Shown piece after piece: positions 1 to 9,807 of a stretch of 64,000 nucleotides of DNA. The translations under genes were made by a program, and so were the position numbers. How positions within the stretch are numbered: position 1 is the first letter of the stretch; the number at the start of each line of letters is the position of its first letter. This DNA is from Mesorhizobium sp. ES1-1 (lineage in GTDB: Bacteria > Pseudomonadota > Alphaproteobacteria > Rhizobiales > Rhizobiaceae): assembly GCF_020164785.1 (NCBI RefSeq), contig NZ_JAIUGX010000003.1, forward strand, positions 124,001 to 188,000, read 5' to 3'. The notes beneath the pieces are model-generated. The model saw only the letters and a list, made by a program, of their open reading frames with translations. It was not told where the DNA came from and made no database searches.

Positions 1-675
1 TCGATCGCCGGTCAGCTCGGCATCCAGTCGATCCCCGCGGTCATCGCCTTCAAGGACGGCCAGCCGGTCGACGGCTTCATGGGAGCCGTTCCCGAGAGCC
101 AGATCAACGACTTCATCACCAAGGTCGGCGGCAAGGGCAATGGCGCGCCGCCGGTCGCCGAGGCGCTGGCAGCCGCGGCCGAGGCGCGCGACGCCGGCGA
201 CATGCAGACGGCGGCTGATATCTACGATGCGATCCTGGCGCAGGCACCGGAAACGATCGAAGCGATCGCCGGGCTGGGCGACCTCTTGTTCGAGGCCGGC
301 GATGTCGAGGGCGCCGAGGCCCTGCTGGCGACCGCGCCGGAAGCCAAGAAGGATGCGCCGGCCCTCGCTGCGCTCCGTGCCAAGATGGCGGTGGCGGCGC
401 AGGCTGCCGCGCTCGGCAATCCGGCGGAGCTGGAGCGGCGGCTGGCGGACAATCCCGGCGACCATCAGGCCCGCTTCGACCTGGCCATGATCCAGAATGC
501 CAAGGGGGACCGCACCGCGGCCGCCGACAATCTGCTGGCTATCATCAAGGCCGACAGGACGTGGAACGACGACGGCGCCAGGTCGCAGTTGCTGCAATTG
601 TTCGAGGCGTGGGGCATGACCGACCCGGCGACATTGGCGGCGCGGCGCAAATTGTCGTCGCTGCTGTTTTCCTGA
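1..675 (+). CDS. cnoX: CnoX/YbbN-type thioredoxin-like co-chaperone with TPRs (5' end outside the window)
   Basis: The reading frame is open from base 1, so the gene starts upstream of the window. The first visible residues read GQLGIQSIPAVIAFKDGQPV, the C-terminal half of a thioredoxin fold including the cis-proline (SIPAV). After about residue 45 of the visible part comes an alanine-rich helical region with TPR-like repeats. Thioredoxin plus TPR is the CnoX/YbbN architecture, a family of holdases that protect clients and hand them to chaperones. The CxxC-equivalent site is not in the window, so redox activity cannot be judged. A LON-domain gene and a Trm112 gene follow on the same strand. 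Confidence 0.85.
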   Translation, partial: SIAGQLGIQSIPAVIAFKDGQPVDGFMGAVPESQINDFITKVGGKGNGAPPVAEALAAAAEARDAGDMQTAADIYDAILAQAPETIEAIAGLGDLLFEAGDVEGAEALLATAPEAKKDAPALAALRAKMAVAAQAAALGNPAELERRLADNPGDHQARFDLAMIQNAKGDRTAAADNLLAIIKADRTWNDDGARSQLLQLFEAWGMTDPATLAARRKLSSLLFS

Positions 676-875
676 CCGGTTGTTTTGCCGCAGCGGCTTG
701 CTGCCGGCCACCGCCGCGCCAGATAGTGCATGCCGCCTGAATGTGACCCAGTCTGGAAAACGCGGCATGCATGAACGGCAAAGAACCGGAGCGGCCGCAT
801 GGGTCGCTCTGAACACGACGGCGTCCCGGCGGACGGCAGCACCGAGGCGGGTCACGGAAATGACTGGAGGAATGT

Positions 876-1547
876 GTGCAAGCGGGAAACGCGCATTATC
901 GGCTAGGCAAGGACTTGCCGTCGACGATCCCGATCTTTCCGCTCGAGGGAGCGCTTCTGCTGCCCGGCGGGCGCATGCCTCTTAACATTTTCGAGCCGCG
1001 CTATGTGCAGATGGTGGACGAAGCGGTTTCAGGCTCGCGGCTGATCGGCATGATCCAGCCCAGCCTCGACGGCGCGCTGCGCCCCGATGGCGAGCCCGAG
1101 CTCTGCAAGGTCGGCTGCGCCGGCCGCATCATCGCCTTTTCGGAAACCGGCGACGGCCGCTATCTGATCTCGCTGCAGGGCGTGTGCAGGTTCCGCATCG
1201 CCAGCGAATTGCCGGTCAAGACGCCGTTTCGCCAGGGCAAGCTGGCGCCTTTCCTCGCCGACCTCAATGAGGACCAGGCGGCAAGCGAGATCGACCGGCC
1301 GGCGCTGCTCAAGGCCTTTCGCGCCTATCTGCAGGTCAATGATCTGGAAGCCGATTGGGAGAGCGTCAGCCGGGCCGAGAATGCCATGCTGGTCAACGCG
1401 CTGTCGATGATGGCGCCTTACGGGCCGGCCGAAAAGCAGGCGCTGCTGGAGGCGCCGGATTTGAAGACGCGGGCCGAGACGCTGATCGCCATCACCGAGA
1501 TGGCGCTGGCGCGCGAGAATGAGGATTTTGGCTCAAGCTTGCAGTAG
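876..1547 (+). CDS. LON peptidase substrate-binding (LON N-terminal) domain protein
   Basis: A 223-residue protein with the LON N-domain opening IPIFPLEGALLLPGGRMPL and the conserved NIFEPRYVQMV stretch near residue 40. It has neither the AAA+ module nor the protease domain of full Lon, so it is one of the stand-alone LON-domain proteins of alphaproteobacteria, whose role is unknown; substrate recognition is the usual guess. The start is GTG at 876, chosen because GGAGG lies at 866-870 with a five-base spacer and the domain begins soon after. The Trm112 gene follows after 9 bp, so the two are probably co-transcribed. Confidence 0.9.
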   Translation: MQAGNAHYRLGKDLPSTIPIFPLEGALLLPGGRMPLNIFEPRYVQMVDEAVSGSRLIGMIQPSLDGALRPDGEPELCKVGCAGRIIAFSETGDGRYLISLQGVCRFRIASELPVKTPFRQGKLAPFLADLNEDQAASEIDRPALLKAFRAYLQVNDLEADWESVSRAENAMLVNALSMMAPYGPAEKQALLEAPDLKTRAETLIAITEMALARENEDFGSSLQ

Positions 1548-1556
1548 GAGGGCGCG

Positions 1557-1799
1557 ATGGCGACGGACGGACGTCACGGGAAGAAAGTCAATGTCGATCC
1601 CAAGCTGCTCGAGCTGCTGGCCTGCCCGCTGACCAAGGGGCCGCTGGCCTGGGATGCGGAGCGCGGCGAACTGGTTTCCAGGGTCGCCAAGCTTGCCTAT
1701 CCGGTGCGGGACGGCATCCCGATCATGCTGCCCTCGGAGGCGCGCACGCTTTCCGCCGAGGATGTGCTTGCACAACCGAGGCCGGGCGGGGCCTCTTGA
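1557..1799 (+). CDS. Trm112 family protein
   Basis: An 80-residue protein with the Trm112 pattern: [14 protein letters not shown] near residue 20, then a small beta domain ending in [16 protein letters not shown]. In eukaryotes Trm112 activates methyltransferases; bacterial homologues are often next to methyltransferase or envelope genes, and their partners are mostly unknown. Only one cysteine of the usual zinc-ribbon pairs is visible, as is common in proteobacterial members. The Shine-Dalgarno AGGAG overlaps the stop codon of the preceding LON gene, so translation is probably coupled. The gene converges with dnaE2 36 bp downstream. Confidence 0.9.
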   Translation: MATDGRHGKKVNVDPKLLELLACPLTKGPLAWDAERGELVSRVAKLAYPVRDGIPIMLPSEARTLSAEDVLAQPRPGGAS

Positions 1800-1835
1800 G
1801 AGGCGGTGGATGACCGAGGGCGCGTGTCAGCCCGC

Positions 1836-4800
1836 CTACTGAAAATTCCGTCCTTTCGGCATGACGCTTTCGGCTTCTTCAGACAGGGTTACGAGATCCT
1901 GTCCCATCGGCATGGGCCGGCTATCGCGGTCCCGCGCCTTTTCGGGGACGCGGCCTGAATCCGGCCGAACGGCACTCCCCGCCTTTTCCAGAAGCACGGT
2001 CAGCCAGGGCGTCAAATCCTCAATCTTCTCGGCGACGATGTGGATCACCCCCGTTTCAGACTGCAGCTTGCCGGTCACCTTCACGAACCGCGCGCCCATG
2101 ACGATGGGCCGGAAGCGCTCGAAGGTTCGCTGCCAGAAGATGATGTTGGCGACGGCCTTGTCGTCCTCCAGCGTCAGGAAAATGGCGTTGCCCTTGCCGG
2201 GGCGCTGCCGCACCAGGACAAGCCCGGCAACGGAGACCCGCCTGCCGTCGCGCACGGAAGGCAGGTTCGCATTGGGCGTGACGCCGGCGCGGTCGAGCCG
2301 CTCGCGCAGGAAGGCTACGGGATGCGCCTTCAGCGACAGGCCAAGCGAGCGGTAATCATGAATGACATGCTCGCTGAGCGGCATTCTGGGCAGAATCGTC
2401 TCGGGTTCCAACTCGGGCAGACGGACCGAAGGCCGGTCGAACAGCGGCAGTTTTTCGGCGGCACTTTTGCGGTCAAGCGCCCGCACCGCCCACAGCGCTT
2501 CGCGGCGGTCCAGGCCGAGCGAGCGGAAGGCATCGGCCTGCGCCAGCTTTTCGATTTCATCGGCATCGAGGCCTGAGCGCAGCCATACGTCCCGCACGCT
2601 CTCATAACCCTCGCCGCGCCGCTCGACGAAAGCCTGCATGCGTTCTTTCGACAGGCCTTTGATCTGGCGGAAACCGAGCCGCACCGCATGGCCCGTCTCG
2701 ATGACACCGCGCATCTCGGCATGGCGGGCCAGGATGCGGGCCGGGTTGAAAGGCGCTTCTTCCAAGGTGCAGTCCCAGACCGAATGATTGACGTCGACAT
2801 CGCGGATGTCGACGCCATGATCGCGCGCGTCGCGCACAAGCTGGGCCGGCTGGTAGAAACCCATCGGCTGGGAATTCAGGATCGCGGCGCAGAACACGTC
2901 GGGATAGAAGGTCTTGAACCAGCAGGAGGCATAGACGAGCAGGGCGAAGGACGCAGCATGGCTTTCGGGAAAGCCGTATTCGCCAAAGCCCTCGATCTGC
3001 TTGAAGCAGCGCTCGGCGAAGTCCTTGGTGTAGCCCCGGCTGGTCATGCCGTCGATCATCTGCTGGCGGTAATTGCCGATCGTACCGGTGCGCTTGAAGG
3101 TGGCCATGGCGCGGCGCAGCTCGTCGGCCTTGCCCGGTTTGAAGCCGCCGGCAACGATGGCGATCTTCATTGCCTGTTCCTGGAACAGCGGCACGCCCAG
3201 CGTCTTGCCGAGAATCTCCTTGAGTTCCGGCTTGGGATATTCGGCCCTTTCCTTGCCTTGGCGGCGGCGCAGATAGGGATGGACCATGTCGCCCTGGATC
3301 GGCCCCGGCCGCACGATCGCGACTTCGATGACGAGATCGTAGAATTCGCGCGGCCTGAGGCGCGGCAGCATCGACATCTGGGCCCGCGATTCGATCTGAA
3401 AGACGCCGAGCGTGTCGGCGCGGCAGATCATGTCATAGACGCGCTGGTCCTCCGCAGGCAGGGTGGCCAGAACATAGGGTTGCCCGAAGGCGTCGCGTGC
3501 CTTCGGATAGTGCTCGGTAAGCAAAGTGAAGGCGCGCTGCAGGCAGGTCAGCATGCCGAGCGCCAATATATCCACCTTGAGGATCTTCACCGAGTCGAGG
3601 TCGTCCTTGTCCCACTCGACCATCTTGCGCTCGTCCATCGCCGTCTTGACGATCGGCACGATTTCGTCGAGGCGATCCCGGGTGATGACGAAGCCGCCGA
3701 CATGCTGGGATAGGTGGCGGGGAAACCCCATGATCTCGTTGGCACGCTCCATCACATGCATGGCCACCGGATCGGCTTGGTCGAGGCCGCCGGCGCGGGC
3801 TTCCTTTTCGCCGAGTTCGGAGGTCGACCAGCCCCAGATGGAGCCGGAAAGCGATGACCTGACATCCTCGGACAGGCCCATCGCCTTCGACACTTCGCGC
3901 AGCGCCGAGCGGCCGCGATAGCTGATGACGGCGGCGGCGAGCGCGGTGCGCTTGGAGCTGTATTTCTCGTAGATGTACTGGATGACGGTTTCGCGCTTTT
4001 CATGCTCGAAATCGACATCGATGTCGGGGGGCTCGTTCCGTTCCTCGGAAATGAAGCGCTCGAAAAGCGAATTGATCCGTTCGGGACCCACCTCGGTGAT
4101 GCCGATGCAGAAGCAGACGACCGAATTGGCGGCCGAACCGCGCCCCTGGCACAGAATGTTCTGGCTGCGCGCGAATTTGACGATGTCGTAGACGGTGAGG
4201 AAATAGCGGGCATAGTTGAGGCGTTCGATCAGGACGAGTTCTTCATCGATGCGCCTGGTGACGAATTCGGGTACCCCCGCGGGATAGCGGGTGACCGCGC
4301 CCTCCCTTGCCAGTCTTTCGAGCTCCGCTTGCGGGCCGAGGCCCGATTGCGTCGGCTCGTCAGGATAATTATACTGGAGGTCGCTCAGCGAGAAGGTCAG
4401 CTCGCGGGCGAACAGCAAGGTCTCGGCCAGCGCCTGCGGATGCCGGCGAAACAGGCGCGCCATTTCCATCGGCGGCTTCAAATGGCGCTCGGCATTGGCG
4501 GCGAGGTCCAGCCCGACCTCGGCGACGGGCGTGTTGAGGCGGATGGCGGTCAGCACGTCCTGCAGCGGGCGCCGTTGCGCCGTGTGATAGAGAACGTCGT
4601 TGGTGGCCATCAAGGGGATGCCGACGCTTTCGGCCATCGCCGCCGCCTGTTCGATGCGGAACCGGTCATTGCCCGCATAGCAGGGTGAGACGCCAAGGCG
4701 CAGGCTTCTTCCGAAGCGATCCTTGAGCTGGCGCAGCACGGCGAGCCCATCTTCCGCGCCGGCCTCCGGATCGGGCAGGACGGCCAAGGACATCAGGTCG

Positions 4801-5171
4801 CCCCATTCGAGCAGGTCCTCGCGCCGGAGCAGGGTGGCACCTTTTTCGGTTTCGTCGCGCAGATTGGCTTGCGTCAGCATGCGGCACAGATAACCCCAAC
4901 CCTTGCGATCTTGCGGATAGGCGAGAATGTCCGGAGTGCCGTCGCCAAAGACCAGCCGGCAGCCGGGATGATAGGAGAAGCTCTCCGCCCTGGCCTGCTG
5001 CCAGGCGCGCACCACGCCCGCCACCGTGTTGCGGTCGGCAAGGCCGATCGCCGAGAAGCCCAGGAGCTTGGCCGCGACCACCAGCTCCTCCGGCCTGGAG
5101 GCGCCGCGCAGGAAGGAGAAGTTCGACTGGATGCCGAACTCGGCATAGGGGATGCCGGTCAGCGCGTTCAT
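1836..5171 (-). CDS. dnaE2: Error-prone DNA polymerase DnaE2 (ImuC)
   Basis: About 1111 residues, a C-family polymerase alpha subunit of the error-prone type used in SOS mutagenesis with ImuA and ImuB. A PHP-type domain is at the N-terminus ([13 protein letters not shown], residue about 14), the catalytic palm carries [13 protein letters not shown] near residue 381, and an OB fold lies near residue 980. The length is normal for DnaE2. I place the start at ATG 5171, just before [14 protein letters not shown]; upstream in-frame codons give an arginine-rich extension that is out-of-frame imuB coding sequence. The start overlaps the imuB stop as ATGA, indicating tight translational coupling. Confidence 0.96.
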   Translation of the reverse strand: MNALTGIPYAEFGIQSNFSFLRGASRPEELVVAAKLLGFSAIGLADRNTVAGVVRAWQQARAESFSYHPGCRLVFGDGTPDILAYPQDRKGWGYLCRMLTQANLRDETEKGATLLRREDLLEWGDLMSLAVLPDPEAGAEDGLAVLRQLKDRFGRSLRLGVSPCYAGNDRFRIEQAAAMAESVGIPLMATNDVLYHTAQRRPLQDVLTAIRLNTPVAEVGLDLAANAERHLKPPMEMARLFRRHPQALAETLLFARELTFSLSDLQYNYPDEPTQSGLGPQAELERLAREGAVTRYPAGVPEFVTRRIDEELVLIERLNYARYFLTVYDIVKFARSQNILCQGRGSAANSVVCFCIGITEVGPERINSLFERFISEERNEPPDIDVDFEHEKRETVIQYIYEKYSSKRTALAAAVISYRGRSALREVSKAMGLSEDVRSSLSGSIWGWSTSELGEKEARAGGLDQADPVAMHVMERANEIMGFPRHLSQHVGGFVITRDRLDEIVPIVKTAMDERKMVEWDKDDLDSVKILKVDILALGMLTCLQRAFTLLTEHYPKARDAFGQPYVLATLPAEDQRVYDMICRADTLGVFQIESRAQMSMLPRLRPREFYDLVIEVAIVRPGPIQGDMVHPYLRRRQGKERAEYPKPELKEILGKTLGVPLFQEQAMKIAIVAGGFKPGKADELRRAMATFKRTGTIGNYRQQMIDGMTSRGYTKDFAERCFKQIEGFGEYGFPESHAASFALLVYASCWFKTFYPDVFCAAILNSQPMGFYQPAQLVRDARDHGVDIRDVDVNHSVWDCTLEEAPFNPARILARHAEMRGVIETGHAVRLGFRQIKGLSKERMQAFVERRGEGYESVRDVWLRSGLDADEIEKLAQADAFRSLGLDRREALWAVRALDRKSAAEKLPLFDRPSVRLPELEPETILPRMPLSEHVIHDYRSLGLSLKAHPVAFLRERLDRAGVTPNANLPSVRDGRRVSVAGLVLVRQRPGKGNAIFLTLEDDKAVANIIFWQRTFERFRPIVMGARFVKVTGKLQSETGVIHIVAEKIEDLTPWLTVLLEKAGSAVRPDSGRVPEKARDRDSRPMPMGQDLVTLSEEAESVMPKGRNFQ

Positions 5172-6829
5172 GCGAAGACACCGTGCATGAACCAGCGCGG
5201 CGGGACTTGAGAGCCGCCATAGAGACCTTGCCGGTAGAGCCAGTAGCGGCGGCCGTCGGCATCTTCGATGCGGAAATAGTCGCGTGTCGACGCCGCCGGG
5301 TCGCTTGGCGCCGCGCGCCACCATTCGGCGGCGATGCGCTCCGGCCCCTCGGCCCGGGCGACCCGGTAGAGCGCGCGCCGCCAGCGAAAGTGCAGCGGCG
5401 GCCCTTCCGGCATTTCGGTGGCGGGGACTTCAATGGGCTCGGGCGAGCGGAAAAGCCGGATCGGCCGTTCCGGCGGGAAGATCGTGATCGGCGCCGGCAG
5501 CCGTTGCGGCTTCTTCGGCGGCGTGGTCCGGCGCGGCGGCTCGGCAAAGGGCGGCGTGGCGACGGCACGTTCCGGCAGATGGCTTTCCACAGCGACCGAC
5601 CTGAGCACCGCATCTTCGCCAAGCCGGGCGCGGATGCGGTCGGCGAACAGCGCGATGTCGGCGCCGTCGTCGGCCACTTCTCCGGTCAGATCGGCCTGCG
5701 CCATGTCGAAGGCGGCGGCGGCCAGCACGGAGAGGCGCACCAGGTCGAAACCATAGCCGGCATCGATATCCTGCTCGAGCGCGGCCAGCCTTTCATGGAA
5801 CAGGCGCTGGATCAGCCGGGGCTCGCGCATCGGCCGCGACGTGCCGATGGCGATGCGGCTGACGGCACCGTCGACGCGAAACAACAGCAGCGCCAGTGTC
5901 CGGGCGCCCTCGCCACGGCGTTCGAGGTCGGCCTTCAAGGTCGTGGCCAACATGCCGACCAGCTTTTCGATGTCCTCGGTCAGGGTGACGGGCTCTGCAA
6001 GATGGCGTTCCACCGAAAGCGGCGCGACGGGAAGGCGCGGCGACACGGCTTCGTCGAGGCGGCCAATCGCCTGGTCGAGACGCAGCAGCAGCGAGGCGCC
6101 GAAGCGGCGGGCCAGCGGCGCGCGGGGCGCCGTCATGACGGCGCCGGCCGTGCGCAGGCCGACGCTTTCCAGGCTGGTCCTGGTCGCGGGGTCGATGCGC
6201 AACGCTGCGAGCGGCAGGGGCGCCAGCAGCGCCTCCTCCTCGCCGCCGGCGACAATGCGGTCCCTAGCGAACCGTGCCGCCGCCCAGGCCGCGCCCGGCG
6301 TCGCGGCAAGACCGGCGCGGACATCGAAACCCTGATGGAAGAAGCGCGACAGGATGTCGTCCAGCATGACGCGTTCGCCGCCGAAGAGATGGGTGCAGCC
6401 GGTCACGTCGAGGAACAGGCCGTCGGCCCCGTCCAGCGCCACCAGCGGAGTGTAGCGGTCGCACCAGTCGGCCAGGCCTTCGAGCAAGCGGCGGTCGGCC
6501 TCCGGGTCGGCCTCGACGATGTCGATCGACGGATGCATGGCGCGCGCATCGGCGATGCCCATGCCGCGTTTCAGATGCAGCGCCTCAGCCCGCTCGTCGA
6601 GGGCCGAGATGCGCTGCGCGTTGCCCTGGCGGTGGCTGATCACGAGCGGTGGTTGAGAGGGCGGCGGGCGATCCGACGGCCGGGAACGCCAGGACCGCCC
6701 CAGACGCTGCCGCAGGATCCTTTCCGCCGCCAGATAGGGAAACCACAGGGACAGGATTCGTTGCCCGTTCTTTCCGTCTCGCCTCGGTCCTTCGTTCGTC
6801 GCCCCATCTCTCATCGAATGCGCGGTCAT
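5168..6829 (-). CDS. imuB: ImuB, Y-family polymerase-like mutasome subunit
   Basis: About 553 residues. The N-terminus reads [18 protein letters not shown], the usual ImuB opening of a Y-family polymerase fold. These proteins generally lack polymerase catalytic acids and act as a scaffold bringing DnaE2 to the beta clamp. The palm/finger region ([19 protein letters not shown]) and a basic, proline-rich C-terminal part ([20 protein letters not shown]) are visible. I chose ATG 6829; ATG 6814 is also possible. The 3' end overlaps dnaE2 by 4 bp, and the 5' end overlaps the imuA reading frame by about 245 bp, far longer than normal. Confidence 0.93.
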   Translation of the reverse strand: MTAHSMRDGATNEGPRRDGKNGQRILSLWFPYLAAERILRQRLGRSWRSRPSDRPPPSQPPLVISHRQGNAQRISALDERAEALHLKRGMGIADARAMHPSIDIVEADPEADRRLLEGLADWCDRYTPLVALDGADGLFLDVTGCTHLFGGERVMLDDILSRFFHQGFDVRAGLAATPGAAWAAARFARDRIVAGGEEEALLAPLPLAALRIDPATRTSLESVGLRTAGAVMTAPRAPLARRFGASLLLRLDQAIGRLDEAVSPRLPVAPLSVERHLAEPVTLTEDIEKLVGMLATTLKADLERRGEGARTLALLLFRVDGAVSRIAIGTSRPMREPRLIQRLFHERLAALEQDIDAGYGFDLVRLSVLAAAAFDMAQADLTGEVADDGADIALFADRIRARLGEDAVLRSVAVESHLPERAVATPPFAEPPRRTTPPKKPQRLPAPITIFPPERPIRLFRSPEPIEVPATEMPEGPPLHFRWRRALYRVARAEGPERIAAEWWRAAPSDPAASTRDYFRIEDADGRRYWLYRQGLYGGSQVPPRWFMHGVFA

Positions 6830-7667
6830 CGGGGTTCCACTCCAGTGTGAATTGTCCGGGCAAGGCCGTGCGGCTCTTGCCGATGGTGACGGTGAAGGCT
6901 GGGCGGCCGATCGAGCCGGCGAGCGGCCCGGCCAGGGTGGCGCGCGGCACTGCCGGCGCAGAGGCGACGATGAGGCGGACGGGCGCCGCCGTGGGTTCGG
7001 GACCGGCGGCCTGGCGTAGCAGGAACACTGGCCGTCCGGCGCCTTGTGTCCTTGCATGCAGCCGTCGGGTCGCGGTCAGGTCCAGCCTTTGCGGATTGCC
7101 GCGGATCTCCAGGATGACAGCGGCGAGCGCCGTCATCCGTGCGGCCTCCTCGGCGACCCACAGAGCATCGACAAGCCTTGGCGCTTCTGAAAACAGCAAT
7201 TGCTCGGGTTCGATGCCGAAGGAGGCATGCAGCCCCCTGGCGTAGGGAAAGCCGGCCTCGCGGAAAATCTCCGAAGTGCCGATCCACAGCACCGGCAGCC
7301 CTTGCGCCTGCTTGAGGATCAGGCTGGTGAGCGACAAGGCGAAGCCCGCGACGGCTCCGGCATCGCGGGTTTGCGTGCCGTGGATCTCGCTTAGCGCCGC
7401 TTTCGGCAAACCGCCGCCCAGCGCGGCATCGAGACGTTCGGCGCCGGTGGACAGGAAGGCATCCGGCGATGCCACGGCAAGCCCGCGCCGTACAAGCGTG
7501 AGATCCGTAGCGGACGCGCGCGTATCGGCTGCGGCATCGGCGCCGAAATCGGCATCAAGAGGTGCGGCGGCCGGCGCATTCAGGCGCTCGGGCAGCGTTC
7601 CCTCGATCTTCGCGATCTGGCGGCGCAGGGCAAAAACAGTCTCCCGCGCCACGGCGGTCATCGCCAT
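6585..7667 (-). CDS. imuA: ImuA, RecA-like SOS mutagenesis protein
   Basis: A 360-residue protein of the ImuA (SulA/RecA-like) family, first gene of the imuA-imuB-dnaE2 operon. Family features are FALRRQIAKIEG at the N-terminus, LDAALGGGLPKAALSEIHG near residue 80, and LIVASAPAVPRATLAG followed by [12 protein letters not shown] near residue 290. The last 65 or so residues are low-complexity and lie over the start of imuB in another frame, so the functional protein may be nearer 295 residues. Two start codons, 7667 and 7661, are equivalent. A perfect LexA-type box sits 25 bp upstream, which suggests DNA-damage induction. Confidence 0.9.
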   Translation of the reverse strand: MAMTAVARETVFALRRQIAKIEGTLPERLNAPAAAPLDADFGADAAADTRASATDLTLVRRGLAVASPDAFLSTGAERLDAALGGGLPKAALSEIHGTQTRDAGAVAGFALSLTSLILKQAQGLPVLWIGTSEIFREAGFPYARGLHASFGIEPEQLLFSEAPRLVDALWVAEEAARMTALAAVILEIRGNPQRLDLTATRRLHARTQGAGRPVFLLRQAAGPEPTAAPVRLIVASAPAVPRATLAGPLAGSIGRPAFTVTIGKSRTALPGQFTLEWNPDDRAFDERWGDERRTEARRKERATNPVPVVSLSGGGKDPAAASGAVLAFPAVGSPAALSTTARDQPPPGQRAAHLGPRRAG

Positions 7668-7691
7668 GACGGTCAGCTTCCAATCACGATT

Positions 7692-7706
7692 GTTCCTGTT
7701 ATGTTC
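7692..7706. promoter_or_regulatory. Putative LexA (SOS) box for imuA-imuB-dnaE2
   Basis: The 15-mer GTTCctgttatGTTC is an exact match to the alphaproteobacterial LexA consensus GTTC-N7-GTTC. It lies 25-39 bp upstream of the imuA start, where it would overlap the promoter. The imuABC cassette is a classic LexA target in this class. Confidence 0.85.
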
Positions 7707-7849
7707 TTATAGATTCCAGAGGGCGTCAGGAGAGTCAAGCAGAGTCATAAGGAATTTATTCCTTCCAACTCAGCCAGTTCACCGCCATCTCCCGCGGTAT
7801 TTGCCGATTCCGGTGCGAAAGCCTATATGCCGGGTTCAAAGGATAATTC

Positions 7850-8272
7850 ATGGCCCGCATCTACAAGACCCGCACATGGCATGACGAACTTGCCCCCTCT
7901 ATGGAGGAAATGGAGTTCCTGGCGCTGGAGGCCTACGCTCATCTGCCGGAAGATTTTCGCAAGCTGACCGGCGAGATCGTCATCCAGATCGCCGAGTTTC
8001 CGACCGACGAGATCATGGACGATCTGTCTCTCGAAACGCCCTTCGACTTGCTCGGCCTGTTCGAGGGACGCGGCATTGCCGAGCGCTGGAACCCGCAGAC
8101 CGGCGAGGGGCCGAACCGCATCACGCTCTACCGCCGCGCCATGCTCGACTACTGGGCTGAAAACGAGGAGACGCTGGGCGACATCGTCACCCATGTGCTG
8201 ATCCACGAGATCGGGCATCATTTCGGCCTGTCGGACGACGATATGGAGAAGCTCGAAGAGGCGGCCGAGTAG
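7850..8272 (+). CDS. Zincin-like metallopeptidase family protein
   Basis: A 140-residue cytoplasmic protein with the motif HEIGHHFGLSDDDMEKLEE near its C-terminus, matching HExxHxxGxxD of the small zincin-like (Pfam Zincin_1) family common in alphaproteobacteria and actinobacteria. There is no signal peptide. The histidine pair and the downstream aspartate would bind zinc and Glu would be the catalytic base; the substrate is unknown. The gene diverges from imuA across 182 bp. Its stop codon abuts the left arm of a long inverted repeat, probably a termination structure. Confidence 0.9.
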   Translation: MARIYKTRTWHDELAPSMEEMEFLALEAYAHLPEDFRKLTGEIVIQIAEFPTDEIMDDLSLETPFDLLGLFEGRGIAERWNPQTGEGPNRITLYRRAMLDYWAENEETLGDIVTHVLIHEIGHHFGLSDDDMEKLEEAAE

Positions 8273-8415
8273 GCTGTGCCGATATTCAGGGGATGCCGGC
8301 CTGCAAATGGTGGCTCCCTGCGCTTCCGGTGCTCACGTACCCAAAAGTACGCTCCGCTCCGGTTCTCGGGCACCACCATTTTCGACTCGGCATGACCTAA
8401 ATCTCGACACAGCCT
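8271..8415. repeat. Nested inverted repeat between convergent genes
   Basis: The outer arms AGGCTGTG (8271-8278) and CACAGCCT (8408-8415) and the inner arms AAATGGTGG (8305-8313) and CCACCATTT (8373-8381) are exact complements. A short CGTAC/GTACG palindrome sits at the centre (8336-8351). The whole would fold into a long interrupted hairpin between the metallopeptidase and DUF1737 genes. It looks like a dispersed intergenic palindrome and may terminate both genes. Confidence 0.7.
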
Positions 8416-8435
8416 GCGTCGGCGCTTGAAAGACC

Positions 8436-8642
8436 TTACCAGTCGCTGAGCTTGGTATCGGGGCCGTATTCCTGACCGTCGACATCCTTCACCACGGCCT
8501 GGCCGCAGCGCATGGTCTTGGCTTTCTTGTCGTAGGCATAGGTCGGCGAGCCGAACAGGTGCCAGCCCTTGTTCAGCGCTGCCGTCACCTTGTGGCAGAA
8601 GCTGGCGTCGTCCGGGCCGGTGAGAAAACGGTAGAGTTTCAT
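8436..8642 (-). CDS. DUF1737 domain protein
   Basis: A 68-residue protein, MKLYRFLTGPDD at the start, then FCHKVTAALNKGWHLFGSP and a C-terminal GQAVVKDVDGQEY segment. This is the DUF1737 pattern (small proteins with an aromatic-rich core GW.LFGSP), whose function is not known. Length and start fit the family. It lies downstream of a CitE-like lyase gene on the same strand with a 37-bp gap, so it may be co-transcribed with it. Confidence 0.85.
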   Translation of the reverse strand: MKLYRFLTGPDDASFCHKVTAALNKGWHLFGSPTYAYDKKAKTMRCGQAVVKDVDGQEYGPDTKLSDW

Positions 8643-8679
8643 CGTCGATTCCTGTCGCAGGGGATAGTCCTGGCGCTGA

Positions 8680-9558
8680 TCATGCGCCGATGGCGGCTGC
8701 CTTCGCCAGCAATTTTTCGGCCTGCGCCAGATGCAGCCGTTCGACCATCCTGCCGTTCAGCGAAATCACGCCCTTGCCGTTATTCTCTGGAAGCGCGAAG
8801 GCATCCCGCACCTGTCGCGCCTCGGCCACGGCTTGCGCCGCGGGAGCAAAGGCGCCGTTGGCCGCTTCGATCTGGGCGGGATGGATGAGCGTCTTGCCGT
8901 CGAACCCCATGGACGCTCCCTCTGTGCACTCGCGAGCGAAAGCGTCGAGATCGCGAAAATCGTTGGAGACGCCGTCGAGCATGTCGAGACCGCCGGCGCG
9001 CGCGGCGAGCACCATCGTCATCAGCCACGGGACGAGGTAGCGCCGGTCGGGCGTCGCCAGCACGCCGGTTTCCCTGATCAGATCATTCGTTCCGGCAACG
9101 AAACAACTTAGCCGCGAAGCCGGGTCTCGTCCAAGTTCGGCAATAGGGCCGATGTTGAGCATCGCCTTGGAGGTCTCGATCATGGCCCAGAGTTTCACGC
9201 TGTCGGGCGCAAAATTGTCGTCGAGCACATCGCCGGCCTCGAGCAGGTCGCGCGGCGTGTCGACCTTGGGCAGGAGAATGCCGTCCGGCTCGCAGCGCGC
9301 GGCGGCCACCAGGTCGTCATTGCCCCATTCGCTCGAGAGCGCATTGATGCGCACGATCATTTCGCGGCTGCGGGAGCGACCGGCGAAAATACCGGCCAGT
9401 TTTTCGCGCGCCGAAATCTTGTCGGCGGGCGCGACCGCATCCTCGAGATCGACGATCACGGCGTCGCAGGAGAGCTGCGCGATCTTGGCCAGCGCCTTGT
9501 CGTTGGAGGCCGGCACATAGAGCACGGAGCGGCGTGGGCGGAAGGGTTCATTTGTCAT
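8680..9558 (-). CDS. CitE/HpcH-HpaI family CoA ester lyase
   Basis: A 292-residue TIM-barrel protein of the CitE-like group. Visible landmarks are RSVLYVPASNDKAL at residues 10-23, DAVIVDLEDAVAP (metal-binding acid region, residue about 32), MIVRINALSSEWG, and GFDGKTLIHPAQI near residue 220. Family members cleave or hydrolyse malyl-CoA, methylmalyl-CoA or citramalyl-CoA using magnesium. The exact substrate cannot be read from sequence. No citrate lyase alpha or gamma subunit gene is nearby, so true citrate lyase is unlikely. Confidence 0.88.
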   Translation of the reverse strand: MTNEPFRPRRSVLYVPASNDKALAKIAQLSCDAVIVDLEDAVAPADKISAREKLAGIFAGRSRSREMIVRINALSSEWGNDDLVAAARCEPDGILLPKVDTPRDLLEAGDVLDDNFAPDSVKLWAMIETSKAMLNIGPIAELGRDPASRLSCFVAGTNDLIRETGVLATPDRRYLVPWLMTMVLAARAGGLDMLDGVSNDFRDLDAFARECTEGASMGFDGKTLIHPAQIEAANGAFAPAAQAVAEARQVRDAFALPENNGKGVISLNGRMVERLHLAQAEKLLAKAAAIGA

Positions 9559-9634
9559 GTCCGATCTATGCCGCGCGGGGCTGGCCTAGGCAAGCACCCG
9601 ACTTGTGGCGGGAGACGAGCCAACCTCCGAAGCC

Positions 9635-9807
9635 GGCGCTGCCCCTCATTGCCCTGCCGGGCATTTCTCCCCGTAAACGGGGCGAAAGAGGCTGACCGCA
9701 GCCGCGGCTCCCTTCCTGCAACGCTGGAGATTGGCGAAAGCGGTGAAGAGCGTCCCTCGCCCCGTTTACGAGGAGAGGATGCCGGCAGGCAGGTGAGGGG
9801 CAGCGCC
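9635..9807. repeat. Dispersed inverted-repeat element (full copy)
   Basis: The left arm begins GGCGCTGCCCCTCATTGCCC at 9635 and the right arm ends GGTGAGGGGCAGCGCC at 9807. Both arms carry a CCCCGTAAACGGGG-type inner palindrome. The arms are imperfect complements around a roughly 50-bp centre. The left half recurs nearly identically at 26747-26803. The architecture resembles rhizobial intergenic mosaic elements, but I could not compare it with known families. It sits in the gap between divergent citE-like and DUF4173 genes. Confidence 0.75.

Noticed and set aside
5172..5324. 51-residue N-terminal extension of DnaE2
   Set aside because: The arginine-rich segment is imuB coding sequence read out of frame; the ATGA overlap at 5168-5171 and homology fix the start at 5171.
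5183..6850. 555-codon open frame on the plus strand
   Set aside because: Antisense to imuB; biased Arg/Ala/Gly composition and no family resemblance.
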